From NCBI RefSeq assembly GCF_000801105.2, contig NC_079511.1, positions 23,645,792 to 23,709,791 of the forward strand: 64,000 nt of DNA, in the 5' to 3' direction. The translations under genes and the position numbers were made by a program. Position 1 is the stretch's first letter; each line of letters opens with the position of its first letter. The stretch is from Raphanus sativus (taxonomy: Eukaryota > Streptophyta > Magnoliopsida > Brassicales > Brassicaceae). The notes beneath the pieces were generated by a model. It searched no databases. It was not told the DNA's origin and worked only from the letters and a program-made list of their open reading frames with translations. Below, piece after piece: positions 36,242-49,797 of this stretch.

Positions 36242-37323
36242 TCTATACTATTAAAAGAGAAACATTCTGAAAAAATCTACTTATGCAAGGTTGTTTGGAC
36301 CCTTTCATTTAACTCATTATTTTTTGGTCCTACCTTAAATTTCTCTAACTATATCCAATGCATTTAATTAATCCTAACAGATTTTGATGATTATAGAATA
36401 TTCACTAAAAGTTATCTCATTAAAAGCGAAAAAAACGTTACAATATGGTTTAACCGTGCGACATTTTCTTTGGCTAATCTTTAATGTGTGACATTACCAA
36501 ATACATGTGCACAACACAAGTTAGTATAATATATTTCCATTTTACAATCTGAGAGTTTTAAATAATTTCACTTGAAAAAAATGAGATTTCATCTATATCT
36601 ATACAATTAAAGCAGATGACTATTTAAGAATCTGTCCCTGAAATTTCTAAATAATTACAAAAATTACATGTATTTTTTTCATCATTATTTGCAATCAATC
36701 AAAAATCACTATTTTACAATTACATTAAAGAGTATTTAATATATTTAATATAATTCAGTTTTAGCCTTTTTGAAAATTTTGTTTCCTAAATGTTTGCATC
36801 ATATCTTTCCAAAAAATCTTTCACATTATTAATTAGTTAAAAGTATTTATTAAATGGAACCTCAAAATAAAATCAATTTGAAATAACAAATGATTAATCA
36901 ACAAATTCATAGTACGGGTTTGAATTATCTCAACTCCTTAAAAAATAGTTTTATTTAAAATAAAAACAAAATCATATAAACTAAATTTAATAAAATTATA
37001 GAAAATGTTTTGAAACGCACAAATGAATTTTTCAATACAAGAGTGTTGAAGATATAAAATATTTTATTTAAATTAAAAATAATCAGTGTAAAATAAGTTT
37101 AACTTCAGTTTAAATAAATAAAATCATATTACGGGTTAGAATTATTTAAAGTCTTCTAATATTTAGTCATATTAAAAAATAAAAAATAAGTCATATAAGT
37201 AAATTTAAGATAAATTTCATAAAAAGTTAAAACATATAATTAAAAAAAATCATAATTTTATTACGTAAAATAATTTCTCAACAAAAATATACCCGCCCTT
37301 TTTAAGGGCGGGTCAAAATCTAG
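36242..37323 (+). mobile_element. Helitron at the junction of the 1.1-kb duplication
   Basis: 1,082 bp: begins TCTATACTATTAAAAGAGAA after an A and ends CCCGCCCTTTTTAAGGGCGG, GTCAAAATCTAG before a T. The interior is A+T-rich and non-coding. It lies exactly between the two duplicated units. Confidence 0.9.
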
Positions 37324-38393
37324 TTTAGGTTTTAAAACATAAAAACTTCAGTCTGTTATACTTTTATAATTTATTTTAATATTTAGTTCTTTTGGTATAT
37401 ATGTATACAAAGTATACTGAATTTTAACTTTCTACAAAGATAAAATAATTTAAATTATAATTTTTATAAAATTTAATTTTAGTGGAAATAAATTAAAGCT
37501 ATTTCAGAACCAACCTTAAACTTCTGCAAAACATGTAAGATGAGCCTACTAAAATGTATTATGTTAAATCCACGTTAAACAATCCTTTTACATATATCAA
37601 GCCAAGATGCAGAAGATATATATGACATGACAACAGATATATATATATATATATATATATGGACAACATAAATAGCTTTTGCACGTTGAATAGTAGTAAT
37701 AAATATTTTAAATTATTGATACCATTATTATTAGGATCATGTATAAACTGTCCGGAAACTCTTAAGAAGGATTGTTAATTTTTCAAGCAATCCACGGTTA
37801 TCTTCTAACCAATTCTATATTAAAAAGTTAAGAAATTAAATTAATAGGCAACAAATATATTTGAATTCAAAATGGAATAATATAATGAACACTAAACTAT
37901 TACAAAAAATAAGGAATTATGAAAAAATAGGGAGTTGTTTCATTAAAAATAAGGATTTGTGTGTTTTGCGCGTAGGAATGTTTAATTATTCTCAGTTCTC
38001 ACTAATTATTAAATTTTAGAAGTTAGGAATAGAAGTGAAATTTGATTGTTAGGTGAAAAAACATTCTGTTCATAGTGCTCCTTATTATATTGTAGCATCA
38101 AACATGAAAAATGACCTTTACCGAAAATAAAATGAATAATATGATTATGTACAAATGTGTTACAAATGTGCGTAAAACAGTTGACTCTAATATTAAAAGT
38201 AGTTGACACTTCTAGTAAAATAGAGAAATAGCTCCGATTGTTTTGGAATAAAAGAACTGGTTAAAAAGAGTGATTCTCTTTTAATAAAATTGATTGTAAC
38301 TAATTTGATATGGTCCATAAATTATGTTACACACTAACAAATTTGAAATAGGCCAAAATTAAATGACAACCTTTATGGTAGATTAAATTTAGG
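37324..38393. repeat. 1.1-kb direct duplication, copy 2
   Basis: Second copy of 35147-36241. Its right end reads GGTAGATTAAATTTAGGAAT, which contains the TTTAGG hexamer that also starts each unit. Confidence 0.9.
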
Positions 38394-38424
38394 AATCTAT
38401 TTTGATAGAGTAGATATATATGTA

Positions 38425-39880
38425 CATCACCAAAAAAAAACTCTTCCCGAAAGATGTCATATGGCATTATTACTAAAAAGTGAAAAATAAAATAAAAAGT
38501 AAATATACGATATAAGAAAAAAATAAATAAAAAGTAAATATACAATACAAGAAATACAAAATATTACATTGAACATCTATCGTAATATTATCATTTGATA
38601 TAAAAGTAAAAAAATTAGAAACCGTAAATATACAATATAAGAAAATAAAAATACGTAAATATAAAATTAAAAAATTAAAAAACTAAATTAAACATTTATC
38701 TGAAAAATGTGTAATAAAATAAATAATAAGTAAATATACAATATGAGAAGAAATATTATATTAAACATTATCATAATATTATAATAATTAAATATACAAT
38801 ATAAGAAAAATAAATAATAATTAAATATACAAAAAAAGAAATAGAAATATTAAAAGAAATATTAAATGAAACATCAAATGTAATATTATCCATTGATATA
38901 AAATAAAATATAGTAAAAGTAAATATACAACATAAAAATAAAAAAATAAGAATATAAAATATAAAATACAAAATATAAGAAATAGAAAACTTAAATTAAA
39001 CATTAATCTAAAATGTATTGGAAAATAAAAAATTAATTGAATATACAATATAAGAAATAAAATATTACATTAAAAATCTATTATAATATTAGAATAAGTA
39101 AATATAAAATATAATAAAAATAAATCATAAGTAAATATACAATATAAGAAATAGAAAAACTACATTAAAAATCTATCTGAAATTCATAATAAATAAAAAT
39201 AAGTAAATAATGATAAATTCAAATACTAAATTAAACATTTATTGTAATATTACGATTTGATATAAAAGCAAAAAAATTAGAATAAGTAACTCTACAATAT
39301 ATGAAAATAAAAATAAGTAAATATATAATATAAGAAATTGAAAAATTAAATCATATTTTATCTAAAATATGTGTAGTAAAATAAATAATAATTAAATATA
39401 CAATATAAGAAATAAAAATATTGTATAAAATATCAAATATATTATTAGAATAAGTAAACATAAAATATTCGAAAAGTAAATAATAAGTAAATATAAAATA
39501 TAAGAAATTCGAAAACTACAGTTATCATTTTTTGAACAAATTTTCAATAAATAAATAATAAGTAAATATACAATATAATAAATATAAATATTACATGAAA
39601 CATCTATCGTAGTATTAAAATTTGATAAAAATCAAGACAATTAGAATAACTAATTATAATTATAAGAAAATAAATAATAAATAAATAAATATAAAATATA
39701 AGAAATGGAAATACTACATTAAACATCTATCTTAAAATGTATAGGTTTACATTTTTATTATTTCTACATATCTTATATGTAAATATACAATATAAGAAAA
39801 ACAAGCATTCAGTACAAGAAATATAAATATTTCATTAAATATATATCATAATATTATTATTTGATATATCGTAATAAATA
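38425..39880. repeat. A+T-rich tandem array (third block)
   Basis: Same unit family as after the MADS relics, opened by the same phrase (ATATATGTACATCA(C/G)CAAAAA, then CATTATTACTAAAAAGTGAA). No MADS exon accompanies it here. Non-coding despite several spurious A+T-rich frames. Confidence 0.7.
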
Positions 39881-41989
39881 AATAAATATATATATATATA
39901 TATACTGTATACATATACAAATTATTAATTCACAATTTTAATATAACTAAATATTTATATAGAATTTTCTATATATTTTCTTATCGATTTGTATTATATT
40001 TTGAACCGAACTAAATCATAACTAATGAAATTTATTAATTTATTGTGTTTATTAACTTATAAAATTTCAACTGTAATAAGATTTACAAGTAACAACCCAT
40101 CGTAAGAAATGACTTATTGACATATATAAATTTTCTTCAAACGCAGTTTCAAAAAAAAAAAAATTCTTCACTAGCAGAAAGAAAAATTCAAAATCGAGGC
40201 ATCCAAATAGTAAATACATGAAACATGAGCTTCAGAGTAGGATATGTACAAATAGGACTGTGCACCGATGTAATCTCTAGGTTTTTGGAGCACTGGTGGC
40301 CAGGTCCGTTTTGTCCGAGTAATCAGTTATCCGATCCGGTTTGATGTTTAATCATACGGATATTCCCGAACATCTAAAAATATTAGATTTTTAACCTGAT
40401 ATCTGATTCGTTCCGTACCAATAAAACTAAAATAACAATAAAATCCAATAATATAAATAATAATATTTTATTTCAAAATTAAAAAGTTACATACTTTATA
40501 AAATATATACTAATAACTAATATAATAAATAAAAACATTGTAAAAGTTAAATAAATATAATATTATATAACTTATATATAATTCTTTAAGTATATGTTTA
40601 TATTTGCGTATAACATATTTTATTAGATATTCGTTCTTAAAAAGTACTGTATTAGTATTTATGATTTGTAGATATTGCATATTAATATTTACTTTGTAAA
40701 TTTGCAGATATCTAAATTTTTTGGTTCAGTTCAGAATGAATAATAAATCAAATCAAATTTACAGATATTTTATCCAGCTTTACGAAGAAGATAAGATAAG
40801 CTGAATTATCTGAAGGTTTTCACTTTCTTCTATGATATTGTTTCTTTACTTTCCTTAATCGGGCCTCTCAAATTGTTTTTAGAATGACAGATATAAATGG
40901 AAAATAAATTCGTATCAATTTTTCTTTTTTATCAAGCTTTTCTATTTTTCCTTTCCTTTTTAGGGCTAATTTGCCTACTAGCCAATTTTGAGATCAGTAT
41001 TAAGAATATGACTATTGATTTGACAAAATTAAGTGGATAGCAATTTTTTTCATGTTTTTTCCGGTTCTAACCTTTTGTCTTGCAGATACACGGTAAAGAA
41101 AAGTTGAAGACGTGATATGTTGTAACCAATGATCTTATATAACATAGATTAGAAATAATATGGAACAAACTAGATGGTATAGCAAGTATTAATAAAATTA
41201 TTAAATAGAATGGTATATTCGAAAATGAGTTGCGTTTAACTCTTCGACATTTATGGCTGATTTATACACCTAAACCCAAACATTAATCACTAACCTCTAA
41301 AAAAATATAAATCATAAATCCAAATACAACATATACAAATAGAATGGTAACAAACAAATAGTATAGTACATATTGTTCAAAATTTGAAATGTTACACTAA
41401 TCACTAAATCATAAATTTTTATAAACTAAACCCAAAACACTAATCACTAAACCCTAAAAGAAAATATAAACCCTAATCCAAATATCAATATATACGCATA
41501 GTACATAACATGAAACATTATCAAAATAGAATAGTAGCAAACGAAATAACATAGTACATATTATTTAAATTTTGAAATGTTTATGATTCCATGGAAAGAT
41601 ATAATGTTTACTCCAACGTTAACCCAAATCTTCTATAAACTAAATACAAAACACTAATCACTAAACCCTAAAAAGAAATATAACCTTAAATCCTAAATGC
41701 AAATATCAAAATATATTTCTAAATAAAATAGAATATTTTTATTAATCGTCAAATAAAATGGAACAACGTAAAATAGTATAGGAAAATGTGGTAGATGGAA
41801 GAAAGTAACCGGCAATCAAAAAAGAATAAGGTAATTTGAGTTTTCATTGACGGAGTAATAGGGGTAATAGAGTATTATAGAAATAGTTGATGATGTACTT
41901 TTTTTTTTTGGTTAGATACTATATTATAGTATGTTTTGTAGCCATCTGACCCAATTTCCCTTCTTTTTATTTTGCTTCCATTTTTTTTT
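39881..41989. other. Intergenic DNA upstream of Lon copy B
   Basis: No gene. 40245-40760 has scattered CCGATCCGG-type and GGTTCAGTTC phrases seen in degraded Helitrons. 40878-40980 matches the promoter-proximal DNA of Lon copy C at 50815-50920 (AATGACAGATATAAATGGAA against AATGACTGATATAAATGGAA). 41160-41720 holds about three degenerate tandem units of 180-200 bp marked by CACTAATCACTAAACCCTAA and AAATAGTATAGTACATATT. These appear to be an insertion of roughly 0.9 kb between the old upstream promoter and the gene. Confidence 0.55.
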
Positions 41990-42080
41990 TATTTATACTT
42001 CTTCTTCTTGGATTCACTGTTTCTTTCTCCTTAAGGCAAAGCATAACCCTAAATTTTCTGAAATATCCTCTCTCTCTCTC
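41990..42080 (+). promoter_or_regulatory. Conserved 5' leader of Lon copy B
   Basis: Matches the leader of copy A (TTCACTGTTTCTTTCTC, AAGGCAAAGCATAACCCTAA with the telo-box-like AACCCTAAA at 42045-42053, then a CT run). Confidence 0.55.
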
Positions 42081-45000
42081 ATGCTGAAGCCCTACACTCC
42101 CCACCACATGACTCTGCCAATTAGGGTCGGGTCTAGCCCGGCTAATAGGAATTTACTCCTCCTCGAGGCATGGAGTCAGCAAACCCGCTGGAACCGGAGT
42201 TCCCATGAATTTGCTCGTCGAGCTTTCTTCCCGACACTAACCAATTCAAAGCCTACCGTGTCGTGTTCAGCGACTGTCTCTGCTAAACCTGGCCTCGACG
42301 ATTGTCTAACGGTTTGTAGAAATTCGCTTCAGAGTTTATAGTGAAGCGCCAAAGCTAGAAACTCTTATAACATTACTGTTGGGTACAATTCTTTTTCATT
42401 AAGCTTTCTGTTGTTTAAATTGCAGGTTTTAGCATTATTGCCATTGCCACCCGAACCTCTTATTCCTGGTTTTTACATGCCACTCTATGTAGAGGATCCT
42501 AAAGTACTTGCAGCTTTACAAGAGAGCAAAAGCGGAGAAACTCCATATGCAGGGGCTTTCCTTTCGAAGGATGACAAAGACCCTTCACCTGTGATTCACC
42601 AAGTTGGCACACTAGCTCAGGTTAGACACTGCACGTTAGCATGTGTTTTTTTTCTTCTTGACTCTATCTAAAAATACTTAATTATAACAATTTGCCAAAT
42701 TTTCTAGATTATAAGTATCCAAGGTGAGCAAGTTATCATTATTGGTCGCGGACGAATTCAAATAACAGAGACGGTAAGTTAATGGAGAAACATTCTTCAG
42801 CGTTACTCTTTTTTTTTTAAAGTTCAGTTAAAAGTAAGGGTTTGTCTTTTATACAGGTGAGTAACGATCATCCTCTAACTGTCAAAACTCATCATCTAAA
42901 GGTGCGTTTCTGTTTTTTCAAGCCTTTCCTTTCATGATACAAAGCATCTATAATCCTTTTCATATGTGCCATTGTGTTTTTTGTTTGCAGGATAAGCCAT
43001 ATGACAAGGACGATGAGGTCATCAAGGCAACATACTTTGAGGTTATTTCTATGCTTGGGGACGTTTTAAAGACGACACCACACTGGAGGGAGCAAGTTCA
43101 GAAATATTCACAGGCATGCTCTCTCCATATTATGTTGGAAAATATCACCTGATAAACTAACTGCAATTGCACGATAAAATATCACCTGCTTGCTGAGCGA
43201 AAATTAAATACGTCTGAATATATCACCCGATAAACTAGCTGCAAGCACACAGTAGTAATGTGGGATCGTATGTATCTTAGTTGATTTCCTTTTGAATTCT
43301 ATAGGATAATATAGGTGACTCCAACTACCGAAAGTTGGCCAAGTTTTTACTAAAAAAAAGAAGTAAGTTAACCGATTCTAGGGCTGGGATCTTTGAGGCT
43401 ATCGACTTCAATTATTCAAAGTTAGCCGATTTTGGAGCCGGTATCTCTGGCGCTAACGAACTTAAACTTCAGGAGGTTCTTGAAGAATTGGATGTAAGTT
43501 GTTTACCTATTACCTTTTTTAAGATGCTGAAATTACTTCAAACAGTGTGGTATTTCATTTTTAATAAGCTTCTCAATTTGGTTTCAGGTTCATAAGCGTC
43601 TGGACTTGACTCTGGAATTGGTTAAAAAACAAGTGGAAATAAACAAAATTCAAGTGTTTCATGCCTCCCTTTTCGCGGTGACTCATGCTACTAGATTTTT
43701 TTTTTTGTACATTGATATGTTTTTATATAGAATGAATCCTCATCACATTACACTCATTTTTCAGGAATCCACAGAAGAAACTACTGAAGACGAAACGGTT
43801 TTCAGCTCGTCAAGATTTTTTTTGTAAACTATATGATTTATATTGAATAATTTCCTCATCTCTTTTCATTCGTATATAGGAATCCACATCAGAAACTGAT
43901 GAAGACGAGAAGGTTTTAAGCTCCACCCCCCACAAAATTCACATTTATGATGTTTTTGTATATCAATGGCTAATGATTATTAAATGTCCCAATGCAGGAG
44001 GCTGGTTCTGTTAAACAAAACAAAACTTTCTGGTTAATCTACTACTATGGTGTTAAGTGATTGAAGCTTATAAATTCTGTTCTTTTTCTGCAGAAACGTT
44101 TAGGAAAAGGATTGAACCTATTAAAGAGAAAATTCCGAAACATGTATTAAAAGTCATAGAAGAACAGTTTGCGAAGTTTGATAGGATAAGGCGCAATTAC
44201 GGTAGCACAGATGATATCTATGACTACCTTGATTTGTTGACCTCGTTGCCTTGGGGGAAATGCAGGTTTGCCATTTTGCTTCATATATTCATGGTTCTTA
44301 GTAGAATTAGAGCATCAGCATTGTCGAGTCTCTTATATGCTAATTCTCTAGGCACATTTTTACAAGTGTTAAAATCCAATGGTTACTATTATTTAAATAT
44401 TATTTGGCTTCATATGTTGATGGTGTTTTCAGGAGAGTTATATAACACTTGATTTATTTGTTTTTCAGTGATGAGAATTTTGATGTCCTACGGGCAGAAA
44501 AGATTCTTGACGAGGATCATTACGGATTACGTGATGTAAAAGAAAGAATACTAGAGTTTATTGCTGTGGGAACACTTACAGGCAATCCAAACGGTAGTGG
44601 CTTTGCCTTTCTGGTTCATTCTCTCTTTATATATATCTTGTGAAACTGAACTGTTTTTTTTTCTTTTGGTGTCAAACAGGGAAGATCATTTGTCTCTCTG
44701 GCCCTCCTGGGGTAGGAAAAACTAGTATTGCTCGTTCTGTCGCACGTGCTCTTGGCCGCAAGTTCTTTCGGCTAGCTGTTGGAGGACTATCTGATAGTTC
44801 CGAGATTAAGGTATACATACTTCTGGCTAAGGAATATATAAAAGACGAACCAGTCCACTTATATACAGTACTACTCATTCTTCTCTTAAGTTTCTGATAA
44901 CATGTCATCATCTACAATGTGTTCATTTATAGGGTGACCGTTCAGTATGCATTGGTTCCAAGCCCGGAAAGATGGTGCAATGTCTAAAGCAAGTGGGAAC

Positions 45001-46470
45001 AGAGAATCCTCTTGTTCTGCTCGATGAGATTGATAAGGTAATTAAGCTAGCTACGTGTTAGATTTTGAGATTATTCGCAAGGATTGATCACTTGGTTCTT
45101 TGGCAGCTTGGAAAGTGTAGTAAATACGATCCAGAGGGTGCGTTGTTGGAGCTTCTAGATCCAGAGCAAAATTCACACTTTCTAGATTACTTTCTTGATG
45201 TTACTATCGACTTATCAAAGGTACTACTCTCTTTGTCTTATTCACCATATTTATACTTCCGTTCTAATCAAAAATTTTGGTTACAGGTTTTGTTTGTATG
45301 CACAGCAAATGATACAGATAAGATTTCGGGTCCACTGATAGATAGAATGGAGGTTATAAAACTGGCAGGGTACACTACCGATGAGAAAATGCATATTGCT
45401 AGAGACTATCTGGTGAAAACTGTCAGTGAAAAATGTGGTATTAAGCCTGAAAAGATTGATGTGAGCGACGCGGCTCTTCTTTCCTTGATAGAGAACTACT
45501 GCAGAGAAGCAGGAGTTCGAAATCTCCAGAAGCAGATTGAGAAAATTTTTCGTAAGGTAAAGCTCACAAAAATATTACCAAACTTCTTAACTTTTTTTTT
45601 TTTGATAAAGGCCATTCTCAAACTTCTTAACTTGGATAAGAATCTGAAATTATTAAGGTTTATTTAACAGATTGCTCTTAAACTTGTGCGCCAACGAGCA
45701 AAGACCAAGAAAACCAGAGGGGTAGCTGAAAAGTTTATGATTGAGGAAACAAACCTTGCAGATTATATAGGCAAACCGGTTTTCCTAGGAGAGAAGATCT
45801 ATGAGCAGACACCAGTCGGGGTTGTAATGGGTCTAGCTTGGACATCCATGGGCGGTTCAACATTGTACATAGAGACAACCTTTGTTGAAGAAAGTGAAGG
45901 CAAAGGTGGTCTTCATATAACGGGCCACCTTGGTAATGTGATGAAAGAAAGCGCAGAGATAGCTCACACAGTTGCCAGAAGAATAATGTTTGATAAAGAT
46001 CCCAAGAACCTCTTCTTTCCGAACTCCAAGCTTCATTTACATGTTCCTCAAGGAGCCACACCAAAAGACGGTCCAAGCGCAGGCTGCGCAATGATCACTT
46101 CCTTGCTGTCACTTGCCATGAAGAAGCCTGTAAGAAAGGATCTTGCAATGACCGGAGAAGTCACTCTGACCGGTAGGATTCTTCCAATTGGCGGTGTAAG
46201 TAAACAAACAACACACTAGAATTACTTCTTTTTCGTTTTTTAGCTAACAGTTTCTATTAAGTGAATTTTAATACACTAAACGTCTGTCTTTCTCAGCTTA
46301 AGGAGAAGACTATGGCTGCAAGGCGGAGTCAAGTGAAGGTGATAATATTCCCAGAGGCTAACCGGAGAGATTTTGAGGATCTTGAGGAAAGTGTTAAAGA
46401 AGGACTCAATGTTCATTTCGTTGATGTTTATGAACAGATCTTCGAGCTAGCCTTTGGCTATGACCAATAG
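42081..46470 (+). CDS. LON: Lon protease, mitochondrial type, tandem copy B (frameshift in exon 10)
   Basis: Same 18-exon plan as copies A and C: 42081-42311, 42426-42620, 42708-42773, 42857-42901, 42991-43113, 43305-43493, 43588-43677 (or to 43653), 43765-43797, 43880-43912, 43998-44032, 44094-44265, 44469-44593, 44680-44810, 44933-45037, 45107-45220, 45287-45556, 45671-46195, 46297-46470. The start MLKPYTPHH is conserved with copy C and opens a basic, Ser-rich organelle presequence. Walker A, Walker B, the catalytic Ser (KDGPSAGC) and Lys (GGLKEKT) are intact. Pore loops read [12 protein letters not shown] and [11 protein letters not shown]. Exon 10 has 35 nt where A has 34 and C has 46, an extra A that produces TTC TGA across the normal junction. 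An AG ten bases further into exon 11 (exon from 44104) would restore frame. The linker between ATPase and protease domains is the shortest of the three. Possibly a recent pseudogene. Confidence 0.85.
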
Positions 46471-46763
46471 AAGACAGTTCCACAAATCACTTTCACTTGG
46501 GATCATCCTCTTTTGTTGTTTTTTCTTATCAAAAAAAAAAAAAAACTGATCTTCTATAGACTGATCTTTTGTTGTTTTTACTATATATACTATTGATATG
46601 TAATTCTATAGACTGATCTTCTAACGTTTCTTGAATTTCTTTTACCATCCCCTAAACTACCACATGTCCTCTTTACAATCATTCTCACAAAAATAATTTG
46701 ACATGACTAATAAAATTGATGACATGTATTATAGATTAATATGACATGGACAATTATATTTAA
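46471..46763. other. 3' flank of Lon copy B
   Basis: Shares the 3' UTR of copy C (CAGTTCCACAAATCACTTTC; GATCTTCTAACGTTTCTTGA), supporting closer kinship of B and C in this segment. No gene seen. Confidence 0.6.
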
Positions 46764-48479
46764 CTAGATATGAGCCAGTTGCGTTGCAACGGTTTTGTTT
46801 GATATTTTAATATAATAAAGAAAATAAAATAATAATCCTATTATAGTTTTATGATTGATTTGCATATGTTGTATGAGATTTATTTTATAATTAAAAAATT
46901 ATTTTCATACATAAGTTCAAGTTAAAATTTGTATTTTATAATCATGGCACATAGATGAATTTTTATCGACTTTCTACTTGGATTAAAACAAATATTATAC
47001 CTAAATGTTTCAATTGAACTCAATCCAAAATAGAAATTGAATGAAAAATAAGAAAAATTGAAAGTCGAATATACGACAATCAAGTCAATGACAACAATAT
47101 ACATTTTCTTATGTGCTAATTTAATGTTTTAAATAACTTTTTAAATTTTTATTTTGCTAGAATTTTTTTTAAAAGGGAAAATGTTCTATTTTATAAATAT
47201 CTTTTAATTTACAATAAAAAAATACTATTAAATACTCCTTTACATTTTTGATTAGGATTTTAGAAATAGAAAATTACTGTTATATAATCTTATACAATTA
47301 TCTTCTCTTTAGAATTATAGAAATAAATAAATTTCCATAAAATAATAATTTCTAGTTACTAATAAATAATTTTAAAATTACTCTTTTTATAATTTCTATC
47401 AATACTAATTTTACATTTCTTTTGTTAATTAAATAATTTTAGTATCATGTTCATCATCAAATTCTCTATTAAAAAAACTATCAAATAAGTTTTTGCAATT
47501 CTCTTTTGGTTATGACTTAAAAAAAATGATACAAATTTCTTTTGTTTAGAACTTTTTTTAAGAAAAAAGGAAAACAACTATCAAATATTCTTTTACAGTG
47601 TTTTAGGGTTTTAGAAAAAGAAATTAATAGTACATAATATTTTACAGTTACATTTTGTCTAGAATTTGGAAAAATAAAATTACTATGAAATAATTATTTC
47701 AAGTTAATATTAACTATATTGCCATTTTCAAAAGTTGTCATTTTCAAAATTCGCTTTTTCAATATCACTAATATTTTTACATTTATAAAATAATGGCAGA
47801 TTTTTATTGACACATTCACAATCTAATTTTTTAATTGACACATGTTACAGTGATATCGAGTGAAATATTTGAAATATTTTTGGTTCATAATTTTTAACAC
47901 GAAATTATTAAAAATGAAGTTAGTTAGTTATAAGAAAATAAAATTACTTTTACAGTTTTATTTTATTTAAAATTTAGAAAGGAAAATTAATTATTTTTTC
48001 TTTAAGATTTTTATACACATAACTTGGTTTTAGAAATTTGTTTTATGTTTAGTTAATTATATTTGTCTTACATGAACAAACACATATTCATAAAATTTAC
48101 ACATACTCATATACGGCAACAATCTCATGATTAAAAATAATTATAATAGCATCATAAGATGTAATAAAGATAATAAAAAATTGAACCTAAATATAGATGT
48201 GAAATATTTGTATCTTTTTTTGTCATAATTGTTTAACATACAATTATATATTAAAAAGGAAAGTTAGTTAATTAAAAGAAATTAGTAAGAGTACATTTAC
48301 AATTTTCTTTCCTTTAGATTTTTAAAAAATGAATATTATTTATTTAATAGTTAGTTTTTATTAACGATTTTATTAAATAATTTATTGTACTTGTTGGATT
48401 TTATGATTCGTTTCTGTTTAATATTTATTTAGACTTAAAAAAGCTACTACGATCAAATCTTTAACAATATGTAATTGTC

Positions 48480-49500
48480 AAAAATTATATAATAGTATTT
48501 TTTTAAAAATCCTAAAAAAACATAAAATACTATTTTCTAATGAAAATATTTCTTTTCAAAATCCCTTTTAAAAATCATAAAGAAAAGAGAATTGTATCGT
48601 TTTTACACATGTCACAATTTGTTTTTTAAAATGAGCAAAGTAATAATTACTTTACAATAGCTTTTTACAATTATTTTTTTGTTCAGAATTTTAAAAAAAA
48701 AATGAAAATAACTATCAAATATATTTAAAATATATATAATGTAAAATACTAAAAATGCTAATTTTGAAACTTTCCTTTTCTAAAAATACTAAATCTTAAA
48801 ATAGAACTTTAAAATACTATTTTTGTAATGAGAATTTTACTATTTCTTAATCTCTTTTTAAATCCTCAAAAAATGAATTGTATCATATTTTGACACATGT
48901 CACAATCTTAAAAATTTATTGAAACATGTCGAAATCAAAAAATTAAATTGCTATCAAATATTTTTAACAATATATAATATAAAAATGGTAATCTTGTAAA
49001 TTTTCCTTTTCTAAAAATACTAAATCATAAATCGAACTTTAAAAGACTATTTTGTAATGAGAATTTTTCTTTTTCTTATTATCTTTTTAAATCCTAAAAA
49101 AGGAATTGTATCATATTTTTGACATATGTCATAACCCTAAAAAAAAAATTGACACATGTCATAATCATGTTAATTAGTAACTTTGAAGAATCAAACTTTA
49201 TATAATAAGAAATTAATAATAATAGTAATTAAAATTAAAATTACTCTCAAATATTTTTAACAATATATAGTATAAATGTAATTTTAAAAAAAAATTCCTT
49301 TCCTAAAAATACTAAATCATAAATTGAATTTTAAAAGACTATTTTGTAATGAGATTATTCATTTTTCTTAATCTCTTTTAAATCCTAAAAAAAATTGTAT
49401 CATATTTTTGACACATATCATAATCTTAAAAAAAGTTTGACACATGTCACAATCATGTTAATTAGTAACTTTGAAGAACCAAACTTTATATAATAAGATG
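48480..49500. repeat. Degenerate tandem repeat, period about 230-290 bp
   Basis: About four units. Landmarks recur in order: TATCAAATATTTTTAACAAT, CTAAAAATACTAAATCATAA, AGACTATTTTGTAATGAGAA, GAATTGTATCATATTTTTGA and GACACATGTCACAATC. Non-coding. Confidence 0.7.
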
Positions 49501-49756
49501 TTAATTTATACTTTTGTTAAACTTTTTAAAATATGGTAATAACTCATATATTACATTTATTGTCGATTTACATTTTTAGTATTTTAGATTTTTAGAATAT
49601 ATTAATAACTCATAAATCATCATTAAAATAAATATATTCAACTATGGCATTTCAAATTTCGAAATATCATTTAAATTATAAAAAATTCAAAAATGTATAC
49701 ATTTTTTCAGGAAATTATTAAAATTAAATCGTAAAATCAAATTAAATCATTAGTTT

Positions 49757-49758
<2 letters not shown>

Positions 49759-49795
<37 letters not shown>
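49759..49795. repeat. (TA)n microsatellite
   Basis: An uninterrupted run of about 18 TA units, the longest simple repeat in the window. Confidence 0.95.

Positions 49796-49797
<2 letters not shown>

Noticed and set aside
38327..39048. Several minus-strand frames rich in Phe, Ile and Tyr that look like membrane proteins
   Set aside because: They are reverse readings of the A+T-rich tandem array; composition alone explains the hydrophobic residues, and equivalent array blocks elsewhere are not open.
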